Assembly (NCBI RefSeq): GCF_000151315.2
Contig: NW_011887301.1
Span: 1,058,368-1,122,367 of the forward strand
Origin: Capsaspora owczarzaki ATCC 30864
Taxonomy: Eukaryota > Opisthokonta > Filasterea
DNA: 64,000 nucleotides
Direction of reading: 5' to 3'
Part shown: positions 25,134-39,833 of the stretch, piece by piece
How the letters are laid out: the number at the start of each line of letters is the position of its first letter
Numbering within the stretch: the stretch's first letter is position 1
Made by a program: the position numbers and the translations under genes
Notes under the pieces: model-generated
Database searches by the model: none
What the model was told of the DNA's origin: nothing
The model's input: the letters and a program-made list of their open reading frames with translations, nothing else

Positions 25134-26271
25134 GTTGGAGGATTCCGCCCCGTGCTCGTGCAGCATGGCCTGATGCAGTCGTCGGGAATTTTCGTCACGA
25201 GCGAACGCGCCGACTCGCTTGCCTTTTACCTGGCCGATCTGGGCTATGATGTCTGGCTGGGCAACAACCGCACCGTCCTCGAAAAGCATGCCAAGTGGTC
25301 GACTTCCGACGAACGCTTCTGGGACTGGTCTCTCGACGAAATGGGCAAGATTGACTTTCCAAACCAGATTGACCATGTTTTGCGCACAACCAACCACGCC
25401 AAGCTCTGCTACATTGGCCACTCGCAGGGCACTGCTCAGGCCTTCATTGGTCTCTCCGAGGACCCCGAGCTCAGCCAGAAGATTTCCCTGTTTGTCGCTT
25501 TGGCCCCGGCCTTCTACATTGGCCCGCTCGGCCACTGGGCGCTGGACTATCTGAGCAACGCACCCCGTGCCGAGTTCCGCACCTACTTTGGCGACAAGGC
25601 GTTCATTCCCATCATGTGCGTCGTTCAACGAAACCTCAACGTGACCGCTTTTGCGTCCGTGGCCTATCACATGTTTGCCTACCTGTTCAACTGGGGCGAT
25701 GCACTCTGGGACAAGACGCGCAAGAACAAGTACTTTATGTTTACTCCTCGACCGGCAAGCTGCAAGCTCATCCAGCACTGGTGCGACGCGAGCCGTGCGG
25801 GCCAGCTCGTTCCCTGGAGCGCAAATTGCATGGTCACGGCTGCCCGATCTTCTGCCACCCCACCTTCGACGCCTGTCCTGGCCGAAGACGATCCTCTGGT
25901 ATGGAGTGGTGTTCTTTTTTGTTGAGTCCGAGCAGGGTCCGTTTTGAGTTTGCGCGGCGCTAACGGAATTGTTTTGTTTTCGATTTGTTCTTGTTGGTCA
26001 TTTCGAGCAGGAAACCTTCCCCTCAACTGCCCAGCGCCAGTACGATCTTCGCAACCTCACGTGCCCGATCGCTCTGATGTGGGGCAGCAAGGACAAGCTT
26101 GTGCTTGGACAGAAGCTGACAGACCAGTTGCAATCCTTGGGCGCTACCCGTATTGTCCACGCGGAAAGCATTCAAGACTACGAGCACATGGATTTGATCT
26201 GGGGCATGGACTGCCGCACTCGCGTTTTCGACAAGATTTCGCACCTGATGCAGGATCATCACCAAGCCTGA
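24594..26271 (+). CDS. Acid-lipase-like alpha/beta hydrolase, membrane-anchored
   Basis: Two exons (24594-25898 and 26011-26271, phase 0) encode 521 aa of the lysosomal acid lipase / sterol esterase family, which cleaves triglycerides or steryl esters. Residues 15-35 and 45-66 are hydrophobic and look like membrane anchors rather than a cleaved signal. Family features are EEHDISTDDGFIL, the oxyanion HGLMQSSGIFV, YDVWLGNNRT, WDWSLDEMGKIDFPNQID and the nucleophile elbow IGHSQGTAQAF. The remaining triad members are probably the Asp in MWGSKDKLV and the His in YEHMDLIWG. An insertion of about 25 Ser/Ala residues lies just before the oxyanion loop (around 25060-25135). Yeast steryl ester hydrolases are likewise membrane-anchored, so lipid-droplet or ER localisation is plausible but inferred. 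Confidence 0.9.
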
Positions 26272-26491
26272 AGGATTTCTTCAGCCTCGTGCTTTGATTG
26301 ATATTCTCTGTTTTAGTTTGTATTCCCTTTTCTTTTCAACTTTCTGTGAGTTGACTTGATTTCTTTTGTTGAGATTTTTTGTGATTGTGTTATCACGTTA
26401 CTACCCATGTAGAGCATTTCTACGAAAAACAAAAACGATTGTGTTTACTGATGGCAACAGCAAGTTTGAAACAATGCCCATCTCCATCTGA

Positions 26492-31174
<4,683 letters not shown>

Positions 31175-32276
31175 CTGCAATGGAAATGAGAGGGAAAAAA
31201 AAAAAAAAAAAAAAGAATGGATTTTGCATTGAGATGCATTATGAGATTGATAGTGAGCTTGTCGAGCTTGTAAAGAGCGATGTGGGGGGAGAGGGGCGAG
31301 TAAGAGAATTACAAAGTGCTCCATGAGTGGTCAAAAATGGTCAAGGGGGTGAGTTTCTCAGCTGGTGCGTGAGTAGTTCTCAGTTTGTTTGGCTTCCGTT
31401 TCGCAGGTCTCAGAGACGCGAGGTGTTCACAAGGTTGGCGCGTTGCCTCGATACGCTCATAATCATCATCCTTCATCACCATTCTCATCCTTCAGCTGCA
31501 ACAGTCTTTTGTACTTTTTCCATCTGTCTTTTCCCTCCTTTTTTTTTTTTTTTTTTTTTTGTTCTCTTTTCTTTCTTCTAAGGTGAGCCGCGCACACACC
31601 CCGCGGCGCCTCCGCTTTGACCCGCATTCACAGCAACTCTATTTGCATGACTTGATTTGCGGCAATCCATCCATTGATCACTGGGCTCTGCAATGAGTCA
31701 TCCAACAGCGTGGCAATGAAACCAAGAAGAAAAAAAAATCGAATGTGTCGGGACTGAAGCTTTCTGTTCCCCTCCCCCTCTTCAGCGAGTCCGAACGCGT
31801 TGCGTGGTGCCACAAAAGCACTGTGCTCAACGCTCTTTACATTTGTCATTGAGGCGGGTGAAGCGAGGCCGGGCATTGGCACAAACGGGAACTGCGTTGC
31901 TCCCATCAGAGCAGAGCTGCGAAATCCCCAGCCTCTACTCTCCCGCACGGCGTGCAGACTCCGCTATTGCGTTTCACAAGAGTTCGTTGATTGTCATCGC
32001 AGAGGTGGTTGTCTGGTGGACGCTCAAAGGGGGAAGTGGGAGAAATGGGGGAAATGGGGGGAATGGGTCGCTGCTTCTGCCAAGCATCGAATTCAAAAAA
32101 GAAAAAAAAAAAAAAAAAGGCAACAAATCACGCCTTCGCTGAAACGTTGGGATTCGGTGCGAAGAACGGAATAACGATGATGATGCCATTGTCGGAAGCA
32201 AATACCAAATGACTCACCGCAATCAATACCACTTCGTTGTAGCCACGACTGGTGTCGCGTTCGGTGCCTCAAAACC
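31175..32276. other. Divergent upstream region between SF3B3 and the laminin-like gene
   Basis: About 1.1 kb between two divergent start codons. It includes poly-T (31538-31560), poly-A runs and a probable SF3B3 5' UTR intron next to 31175. No coding sequence is supported. Promoters for both genes presumably lie here. Confidence 0.5.
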
Positions 32277-35200
32277 ATGAACAAGACTCCGCGGGCTACT
32301 CTTCTGCTGCTGCTTGTGCTCGCACTGATCAGCGCGTCCGCACATGGTGTGTCTATTGTCACCGGACCCTCGGACAAGGTGGTGTGCGCCGAGCAGAACG
32401 TGCATCTCAACCTGCTTGTCGGCGAGACTGGCGGCGAGACCAACTGCTGCACTGCGACTGTCGAGCGTGCCATCAAGAACGACGACGAGTGGGTTGCCAT
32501 CCCGACCGTGAGCGCAACCACCACTGCTGTGGACGCCTCCTCCTCGAACGTTGCCATCGAGCTTGCCCCGAGCCAAGTCAACGACGAGTTCACCTACCGC
32601 ATCACCATCGAAACGCTCGACGGCGCCACTGTCACATCCCAAGAGTTCTTCCTGGCCTTCTCTCTCCCGGCAGTGTTGCAAGCCCCCGAGACCAACGTTG
32701 CCGCCCAGAGCGCCATTTCCGTCACGGCCCAGCTGACTCCTTTGCGTCAGGAGCCCGAACTCAGTGTCATTCGCTTTACCAACTCTGGTCCAGGCTTTCT
32801 GCAATTCCGCCAGTCCTCCAGCAGTGTCAGCGATTTCGAGTACGAGGTGGTGGACAATGTGAACGCAGACACCATGTTTGAGATTTTGCCCACGCTGACG
32901 CTCGACACGAGCACCATTCTGCTGGTGGACCAAGCGGATGCCGACCACTTTTTGGCATGGCTCGACGCCTTCTTTGCCCAGTCGCTCCAGTACCTGAGCG
33001 ACCCCATCGGCGCCAGCTCTGTCGCCATTGCCCTTCGTGACTTTAACGGCCTGTCGTTTACGTCCACCAGCACCTGGCTTGGCATTTACACTGCCGCCCA
33101 GGCGCAAATCCACGACGCCGGCGCCATCGCGGACTTTGAAGCCGAGTTTGGCGGCCGCACCTTCACGTTGCTGTTTTCCGCGCCAACCAAAGTCGACGTG
33201 GTTGTGCGCAACTCGCAGGGCTCCTACCTTGGATGGATGACGTCTCCCCAAAGCCTGACGGCTCTCACGCAGATTGATGCCACCCAGTGCGCGCACAAGT
33301 GGTTCCTCGACAACTCGCGCCTGAAGGCCTCCTGCTCATCAACTCGCGCTCTGTCGCACCTGCTGACCGCTCCGCTCCTGGGCACCGCTATTCTGCCCAC
33401 TTCCCAAATCGCCATCATCTCGCAGTACACGACCAGCTCGCGCACCACCAGCGCCATCACCGACAGCACGTACTCGATCGGCTCGGGGGCTACCAGCTCG
33501 GCCGTCGGCGTGTGGTCGAGCCGTCGCTGCCAGCAGGTTGGCACATCGCACCTGCAGTCGCTGCTCGAGTGCGCTGCCCAAGACGACAACCCGACCTACC
33601 GTCAGGTCCACATCGAGCTCGGCGCCTTTGGCTTTGGCATCAAGTACGTCACCGTCGACCTCACCCACTACCCGCTGCCGTACCCCGTCGATGGCCCTTC
33701 TGCCGCCATCCTCCCGCGCCAGTCCGGTCACTCGACCTCGACCAAGTCCCGCCTCGAGCTGTGGGTTGCCCTCGCGCCCTCTGGCACGTGGATTGATGTG
33801 ACCGACTCTGTTACCGAAGATTTCACCCGCGACTGCGTGAGTCGCGGCCAGCGCCAGCGCCCGTGCCGTGTCACGTTCGACGTGCTCGAGTACCTCCGCG
33901 CGAGCGACACCATTCTCGGCAACCAGGCCATCTCCGACCTGCGCCTCGTGTTTGACGGCATTGAGCCCTCGTCGCTCGATCTCGACGCCGCCTACCGCTA
34001 CTTTGGCATCTCCGAGGTGCAGGCGATCGGCACCTGCATCTGCAACGGCCATTCGTCCACTTGCAACTACGCCACCGGCCAGTGCACGGGCTGCGAGCAC
34101 CACACGCAAGACGACACCTGCGGTTCGTGCGACAACACGCACTGGGAAAACCGCCGCAACTCGCTGCCTGCCGAGGTGGTCAACTGCGATCTCGCTGCTC
34201 CCGCCGTCGACAACGTGCTGGTCTGTGACGGTCCGGCCCTGGCCGACATTGACGTGTCCGAACTCGAGTCGCTGTTCTTTGAATCAGGCGGCCGCAGCGG
34301 TGTGATTGTTCCCGGCGTTTCTGCGCGCGACCTGCCCTCTGCCATCTTCTCCAAGTTCTTTGCCACTGGCGGCGCGTGCGTTCTCTGCAACTGCCACAAC
34401 CACTCGCTTGCTGACGCCGGCCAGAATGTCCGCGGCTGCGACGCGTCCACCGGCGTCTGCAACTGCGACCCGACCACCGAGACAACGGGCGACCACTGCG
34501 AGTCGTGCCAGGCCACTTGGTGCCGCTCCACCAGCCCATGCAACAACACCCCCTTGTCGAGCAGCGATCTGTACGCGTGCCGCCTGCAGTCGTGCAGCAA
34601 CGAGCGCTGCGACTGCAACGGACACTCCACTTTGCCCCAGGTCGGCGGCTTTGATCAGTGCGACGGCAACGGCTGCGGCTGCTCGTGCAACCCTGCCGAC
34701 GGCGTCACTGGCCCCCACTGCGAGAGCTGTCTGCCTGGCCACTTTTCGAGCACTGGCGACGGTGTCGATGGCGAGACATGCGAGCCCTGCTTCTGCAATG
34801 GCCACAAGGGCTCGCCCGAGACGTGCGACGTTTCTGGCGGCAACTGCGACCAGGCGGGCGACCCCTGCCAGGACAACACGACCGGCTTCAACTGCGAGCT
34901 CTGCCTCGACGGCTTCTACCGCCCGTTCCGCCCCGACGGCTCCATCGACCCCACTGACGACTGCATTCCCTGCGCTTGCAACGGCCACGGCGTCGGCCCC
35001 GCTCTGTGCAACCCCAATGGCGGCGTGTGCGACTGCGACCCGGCCTCCAACTCTGAGGGCGATCAGTGCCAGTCTTGCATTGTTGGCTTCTGGAGTGCCA
35101 CCGGCAACGCCGAGTCGGGCACCTCGTGCTCGGCGTGCGAGTGCAACGGCCACAAGGACTATGTCTCGAACGAGTGCAACGCGCTTGGTGGCGACTGCAT

Positions 35201-38200
35201 GACTGACTTTTCTGGCGCTCCCCAGCCCTGCGACGGCAACACGAACGACTTCCACTGCCAAGGCTGCGTGGCCACCTTCTTCCGTCCTTGCACCGTTGGC
35301 GTGCCGACCGCTTGCTCTGCTGTCGACTACACGGACGACTGCTCGCCGTGCGACTGCAACGGCCATTCCGTGTCGCCCATCGGTGGGTTGGACACTTGCA
35401 ACGCCGAAGGCGGTCTGTGCACCTGCACCAGCTCGAGTAACTCTGAGGGCGACAGCTGCGAAAACTGCAAACCCAACACTTGGAACGACTTTGGCAACTC
35501 TGAGGACGGCCGCGACTGCGCCCCGTGCGCCTGCTACGGCCACTCGGCCACCTGCAGCAACTTTGGCGTGTGCTCTGGCTGCCAAGGCAACACCGAGGGC
35601 AACAATTGCGAGCAATGCGTTGCTAGCAACAGCCGCGTCAATCCTGCCGCATTTGTTGGCTGGGACTTGCCGACGCCCGACCCGGCAGTGATTACCACCA
35701 TGCGCGAGCAAGACTGCACCCCTTGCAACTGCAACGGACATTCGCTCAACAATCCCACCATTGCGCCGGGTATCTGCACGCCCGAGCTCGGCATCTGCCT
35801 GAACTGCGGCGGCAACACGGCCAACGGCGCTGCCAACGAGTGCGACACTTGCGTTCCCGGCTTCTTCCGCCAGCTCACCAGCGCCGGGTTTGATCCTGCC
35901 AGCGACACCTGCAACGCCTGCTCCTTGGTCGACGGCGACTGCACTTCGGACGCGCTCACCGACGCCTGTCGCCCGTGCTCTGAGCAATGCTTTGGTGCCA
36001 ACACCATGTGCGGTGCCGACACTGGTATCTGCCAAGAGTGCGCTCTGTCGCACGCCGAGAGCCACCGCTGCGCCTCGTGCCAGAACGGCTACTTTGGCAA
36101 CCCTGCTGGCGGTATTCCCTGCACCCCTTGCAAGTGCTACCACTCTGCGCCGAGCAAGTTTGACCTGCTGACCGAAACCGAGATTGGCACCTTCCAGCAG
36201 TGTCTCTTTGACAACAGCCTTGGCGGCGTCAGTGGCGGAGCGCAGACGTGCATTTTCGACCACAGCGTCAACCCTGACGACGCTGCTGCTGATCCCCAGA
36301 GCGCCATTCTGTGCAGCTGCCCTCGCTCCATTCCCGGCGGCTTCTTCAACATTATTTCGTCGGGTGTCGTGTACGAGGGCCGCACGTGCGACTCGTGCAA
36401 CCAGGACGCGTACTTTGGCCAGCCCACGCAATGCCTCACCCCTGGTGTTGGCGGCAGCGGTCTTGGCGACTGCTTGTCGTTCGACACTTGCAACGAGTGC
36501 ATTTGCAACGGCAACATTGACGAGTCGAGCATGATGGACAACTGCGACTACTCTGCGGGCAACCCCAGCAACCTGATCTGCGAGGCCTGCCTCGGTCATT
36601 CGACCGGTCCCAACTGCGAGGTCTGCGAGGTTGGCTACTATGGCGACCCGACCCGTCTTGACACTCCCGGCACCATCGGCACGGGCTTTATTCTCGATGC
36701 CTCTGGCGAGTCGCTCAAGTGCTTCCAGTGCGACTGCAATGGCCACTCGATTGCACGTGTCGTCCCTGGCACCGAGGGTGACGTCCACAACGATACCTGC
36801 ACCACGGTTGCTCCTGGCTTTGTTGGCAACTACACTTGCGACTGCGACTCTGCCAACGGCTACACTGGCCCGACCTGCCGCGAGTGTCTGCTTGGCTACG
36901 AGCAAATCGCCCTCGGCGGCAACCTCTTCCGCTGCGATCCGTGTGACAACTGCACCCGCGACGCCGCTGCCATCATCTACGGTCTTATTGCAGATTACCA
37001 ACACACCATGTCTCTGTCGCAGTCGGTGGCCGCATCGACAGCCGCGATTGCCGCAGAGATTACCGCCATCAAGGACTCGCTTGGCCTCGCTCGTCGCGAT
37101 GCTGACGCTGTTGCAGGAAAAGCAGCCACCATCATTGCATTCCTGCCCACCGTTCAGCCTCTGGCCTCAGACGATAAGGCCCGCTCCCAGCAATTGAATG
37201 ACCTGCTTGAGGCCTTTGACGACCAGACCGCCCAGCAAGCCACCGAGCTGACTGCCCAGCTTGCCGGTCTGCTCGAGGATGCCAGCCAAGTTGGAAACAT
37301 GCTTGAATCCCCCGTTGTCGACCGTCTTCATGACGCCACGTCCACACTTGCCAACCTGCTTGCCCGCAACACGGCCAACCGCGATCAGCTTGTCACTTTG
37401 GAGACATCCCTCGAAAGCACCATGACGGCCTTTGCCAGCTCTTCCAACTGGCTGTCCACACATCTCCAGTTTGCAGTCGATGGTCGCGAAGAGCTGGATG
37501 CCGCAGCTGAAGGCCTCAAGTATGATCGCGCGGAAATGGAAGATTCGGTGGCAAAGCCCCTCAACAAGCTGACTTTGGTCTGGGAGTCTGTTGCTGCTGC
37601 CCTGGAGGCTCAAAGCTCGGCCGACTTGATGGCTCTTGTTGAGCGCGCGGGCACCGATGCTCTTCGCCGCCTTGATGCGCTCGCCGCCCGAGTCTCCAAA
37701 CTCGGCTCGCTCACCAACCAGGACAAGGTGCTGCTGTCCACTAATCGCGACACTTTGGCCGAACTGTCGGCTCGTGCCACGCTCTTGGAGGCCGATCTGG
37801 CCAACAAGGAGCTGGAGCAGTCCCATGCCATCATTGTCATCGCGCTCGGTGGTATTGACCAGGCTGTCCGCCAGTTTGCTGAGCAAGCCGGGTTGGCGGA
37901 AGACCACCTCATGGCATCGTTGCGCGACCTCGACCCGGCAAAGGCCCCGCATGTGACTGAGCTGGTTGAGCGAATTTCGACCGATCTCGAGCAGCACCGA
38001 ACCGAACTCGTCGATTCGTCAGCTGCCATGATTCAAGAGCTTCGCGCCGCATCGGCTGCCGCGTTTGCCACCGCCCAGACCAACTTGGCAACCGTCCAGA
38101 GCCAGAACGCGCGCCTCATGGTGCTGCAAAGCATGCTCGAGTTGATTGACAAGGCTGCGCACAAGGCTCTGAGCCGCGTCTCCGACCTCCTCGCAGGCTC

Positions 38201-39137
38201 GCGCATTTCCACCTTCACTGCCGCCGTGCAGGCTGGTACCGAGTCTGCCCTGTCTCCACTCGAGCGTCAAACATTCAACGAACACGGCAACAAGCTGATG
38301 GCAACCGCCGCAACCACGCTGACCCTGTCGCGCGAGATTCTCGACAACTTTTACGAGCGCCATCGCGCCATGCTTGTCCAATTCGGTGCCATGCTCAACG
38401 CCAACCCCGTTCAGGTTGATCGCCGTCAAGTTCAGTTTGACATGAGCGCTTTCGCATCTGTGCGCGAGGAACTTGGCCAAACCGCCAAAGTGGTTGCCGT
38501 CGAGTCCAGTGATGCATTGCACGAGCTTCAAACGGCCATCACATCGCGCGCCGGTGCATTGGCATCCATGCTGCAATCTGTCAACGTCGAGCTGAGCCGC
38601 ACCTTCTCGTCCATTCGCGCACAAACGTTCAAGGAGCTCACTGCAATTTCCGCGACCGTGGACAGCCTCCCAAGTGCCGTTGCCATGGTCGCGCGTGGCG
38701 TGGAAGACGAGCTGGCCGCGTTCGCTGACGAGAGCGAGCGGCAGTTTGCTGTGCTGCCCGACGTCGAAGCCGACGCTGTGGCATTGTTTGTGGCCGCATT
38801 CCGCGCTGAGGTTGGCGTGATTCGTGAGCGTCTCACGGAAACCAACCTGCTCGTGTCGGCCATCGAACAGGCCATCCAAGTCCAAGCAGACATTCTGGAT
38901 GGCGCGCACCGCACCAGCCAGGCCACTCTGCAGGATCTTCGAAACATGGACGCCAATGTCCGAGAATTCCTGTCCCTGCCCCCAGAAGCGTCCTTGACCA
39001 CGTTGAACTCTGCGACTGGCTTGCGGAGCTTCCGCATGACCGCGTCCAGTGCCTCGGGCCGCGCCGATCTATCCGCTCAATCGTATATTGAGTTCCTCCG
39101 CCAAACCGTGTCCAATACTCAATGTATCTTGCGGTAA
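32277..39137 (+). CDS. Laminin-like secreted protein (N-terminal domain, EGF-like LE repeats, coiled coil)
   Basis: One uninterrupted reading frame of 2286 aa. A signal peptide is clear (LLLLLVLALISASAHG). Residues 25-585 form a large domain ending in FGISEVQAIGTCICNGHSST; its exit sequence resembles the boundary between the laminin N-terminal domain and the first LE repeat. Residues about 585-1555 hold roughly twenty laminin-type EGF repeats with the CxCNGH pattern (for example CACNGHGVGPALC, CDCNGHSVSPIGG, CNCNGHSLNNP). At about 1553 a CDPCDNCTRDAAAI motif begins an almost Cys-free helical region of about 730 residues rich in Ala, Leu, Glu and Gln, predicted coiled coil. The chain ends with a single Cys (NTQCILR). 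This is the layout of laminin beta/gamma chains, where paired Cys start the coiled coil and a Cys near the C-terminus links chains. There is no LamG domain and no membrane anchor. The absence of introns in 6.9 kb contrasts with neighbouring genes. Confidence 0.85.
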   Translation: MNKTPRATLLLLLVLALISASAHGVSIVTGPSDKVVCAEQNVHLNLLVGETGGETNCCTATVERAIKNDDEWVAIPTVSATTTAVDASSSNVAIELAPSQVNDEFTYRITIETLDGATVTSQEFFLAFSLPAVLQAPETNVAAQSAISVTAQLTPLRQEPELSVIRFTNSGPGFLQFRQSSSSVSDFEYEVVDNVNADTMFEILPTLTLDTSTILLVDQADADHFLAWLDAFFAQSLQYLSDPIGASSVAIALRDFNGLSFTSTSTWLGIYTAAQAQIHDAGAIADFEAEFGGRTFTLLFSAPTKVDVVVRNSQGSYLGWMTSPQSLTALTQIDATQCAHKWFLDNSRLKASCSSTRALSHLLTAPLLGTAILPTSQIAIISQYTTSSRTTSAITDSTYSIGSGATSSAVGVWSSRRCQQVGTSHLQSLLECAAQDDNPTYRQVHIELGAFGFGIKYVTVDLTHYPLPYPVDGPSAAILPRQSGHSTSTKSRLELWVALAPSGTWIDVTDSVTEDFTRDCVSRGQRQRPCRVTFDVLEYLRASDTILGNQAISDLRLVFDGIEPSSLDLDAAYRYFGISEVQAIGTCICNGHSSTCNYATGQCTGCEHHTQDDTCGSCDNTHWENRRNSLPAEVVNCDLAAPAVDNVLVCDGPALADIDVSELESLFFESGGRSGVIVPGVSARDLPSAIFSKFFATGGACVLCNCHNHSLADAGQNVRGCDASTGVCNCDPTTETTGDHCESCQATWCRSTSPCNNTPLSSSDLYACRLQSCSNERCDCNGHSTLPQVGGFDQCDGNGCGCSCNPADGVTGPHCESCLPGHFSSTGDGVDGETCEPCFCNGHKGSPETCDVSGGNCDQAGDPCQDNTTGFNCELCLDGFYRPFRPDGSIDPTDDCIPCACNGHGVGPALCNPNGGVCDCDPASNSEGDQCQSCIVGFWSATGNAESGTSCSACECNGHKDYVSNECNALGGDCMTDFSGAPQPCDGNTNDFHCQGCVATFFRPCTVGVPTACSAVDYTDDCSPCDCNGHSVSPIGGLDTCNAEGGLCTCTSSSNSEGDSCENCKPNTWNDFGNSEDGRDCAPCACYGHSATCSNFGVCSGCQGNTEGNNCEQCVASNSRVNPAAFVGWDLPTPDPAVITTMREQDCTPCNCNGHSLNNPTIAPGICTPELGICLNCGGNTANGAANECDTCVPGFFRQLTSAGFDPASDTCNACSLVDGDCTSDALTDACRPCSEQCFGANTMCGADTGICQECALSHAESHRCASCQNGYFGNPAGGIPCTPCKCYHSAPSKFDLLTETEIGTFQQCLFDNSLGGVSGGAQTCIFDHSVNPDDAAADPQSAILCSCPRSIPGGFFNIISSGVVYEGRTCDSCNQDAYFGQPTQCLTPGVGGSGLGDCLSFDTCNECICNGNIDESSMMDNCDYSAGNPSNLICEACLGHSTGPNCEVCEVGYYGDPTRLDTPGTIGTGFILDASGESLKCFQCDCNGHSIARVVPGTEGDVHNDTCTTVAPGFVGNYTCDCDSANGYTGPTCRECLLGYEQIALGGNLFRCDPCDNCTRDAAAIIYGLIADYQHTMSLSQSVAASTAAIAAEITAIKDSLGLARRDADAVAGKAATIIAFLPTVQPLASDDKARSQQLNDLLEAFDDQTAQQATELTAQLAGLLEDASQVGNMLESPVVDRLHDATSTLANLLARNTANRDQLVTLETSLESTMTAFASSSNWLSTHLQFAVDGREELDAAAEGLKYDRAEMEDSVAKPLNKLTLVWESVAAALEAQSSADLMALVERAGTDALRRLDALAARVSKLGSLTNQDKVLLSTNRDTLAELSARATLLEADLANKELEQSHAIIVIALGGIDQAVRQFAEQAGLAEDHLMASLRDLDPAKAPHVTELVERISTDLEQHRTELVDSSAAMIQELRAASAAAFATAQTNLATVQSQNARLMVLQSMLELIDKAAHKALSRVSDLLAGSRISTFTAAVQAGTESALSPLERQTFNEHGNKLMATAATTLTLSREILDNFYERHRAMLVQFGAMLNANPVQVDRRQVQFDMSAFASVREELGQTAKVVAVESSDALHELQTAITSRAGALASMLQSVNVELSRTFSSIRAQTFKELTAISATVDSLPSAVAMVARGVEDELAAFADESERQFAVLPDVEADAVALFVAAFRAEVGVIRERLTETNLLVSAIEQAIQVQADILDGAHRTSQATLQDLRNMDANVREFLSLPPEASLTTLNSATGLRSFRMTASSASGRADLSAQSYIEFLRQTVSNTQCILR

Positions 39138-39235
39138 AAAAACAAAAGGTTGTTATCGCTGATGTTGTTGACTTTTTTTTTTCGTTTTTTGAGTTTGTTG
39201 TCGTGTATTGTTAAACTATTTAGTTAATTTTGAAC

Positions 39236-39474
39236 ATGGAGTTCAAGGTAAAAAAAGCAAGGGGAAGTATATTGAGCTCTGAGTTCCTAGTGATCGCGAG
39301 TGCATGGTCTGTTGGAGCGCCCCAACGAATGCCAAATTAATGCCGTGCTGCCACGCATGTGTCTGCGTTGCATGTGCCCAAGAAATGATACAGCGTCAAG
39401 ATAAGTGCATGATTTGCCGAGTCCTTCCGACCACCTATGAAACTGGCAAATTCAACCAGACTTTTGTTCCGTGA
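39236..39474 (+). CDS. Very small RING-finger protein (probable two-exon gene)
   Basis: A complete C3HC4 RING is encoded at 39301-39474: Cys at positions 1 and 4, then Cys16, His18, Cys22, Cys25, Cys36 and Cys39 of this segment (CMVCWSAPTNAKLMPCCHAC, later CVACAQEM and CMICRVLPTTYETGK), ending FNQTFVP and a stop. The frame has no in-frame ATG before the first Cys. A 12-base first exon ATGGAGTTCAAG (39236-39247) with donor GTAAAA and a weak acceptor CGCGAG before 39301 would give MEFK-CMVCW in phase, for about 61 aa, with a 53-nt intron. Introns of this size exist in the window (41 nt in the HECT gene). Likely a ubiquitin-ligase-type zinc finger. It could instead be the last exon of a longer transcript, or a pseudogene; the RING itself is plain in the sequence. 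Confidence 0.55.
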
Positions 39475-39833
39475 GCCGTTTTGTTTTTTGTTTCTTGTTG
39501 ATAATGATGTAGATCATGATGTTGCTGTTGCTGCTGTTGATGTTCAAACAACAAATCCATAAAAGCTGTCGAAAACCAAACATCGCTCAAAGACTCTGCG
39601 GACAATGAGATTGTCGAGCTAACAACAATTAAGATGAGTGTTGTCAGTGGACGTCGCAGTAAAGCGGTGGAGATGCAACACGAATGAAGAGCACATAAAT
39701 AGGGAGAAATTCGAAACGAATATGAATCAGTCTAAACGGCTCAGCGCAACACGCACTCATTCCTCACATTTAAAAAACACAGACTGAAACACAAAAACTT
39801 TCAATCAACAGCAACTTTGACTATGCAAACAGC

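Noticed and set aside
34284-37004. 906-residue open frame antisense to the laminin-like gene
   Set aside because: It mirrors the Cys-Asn-Gly-His codon pattern of the EGF repeats, is Ala/Val/Arg-rich with no domains, and follows from GC-rich codon use on the other strand.
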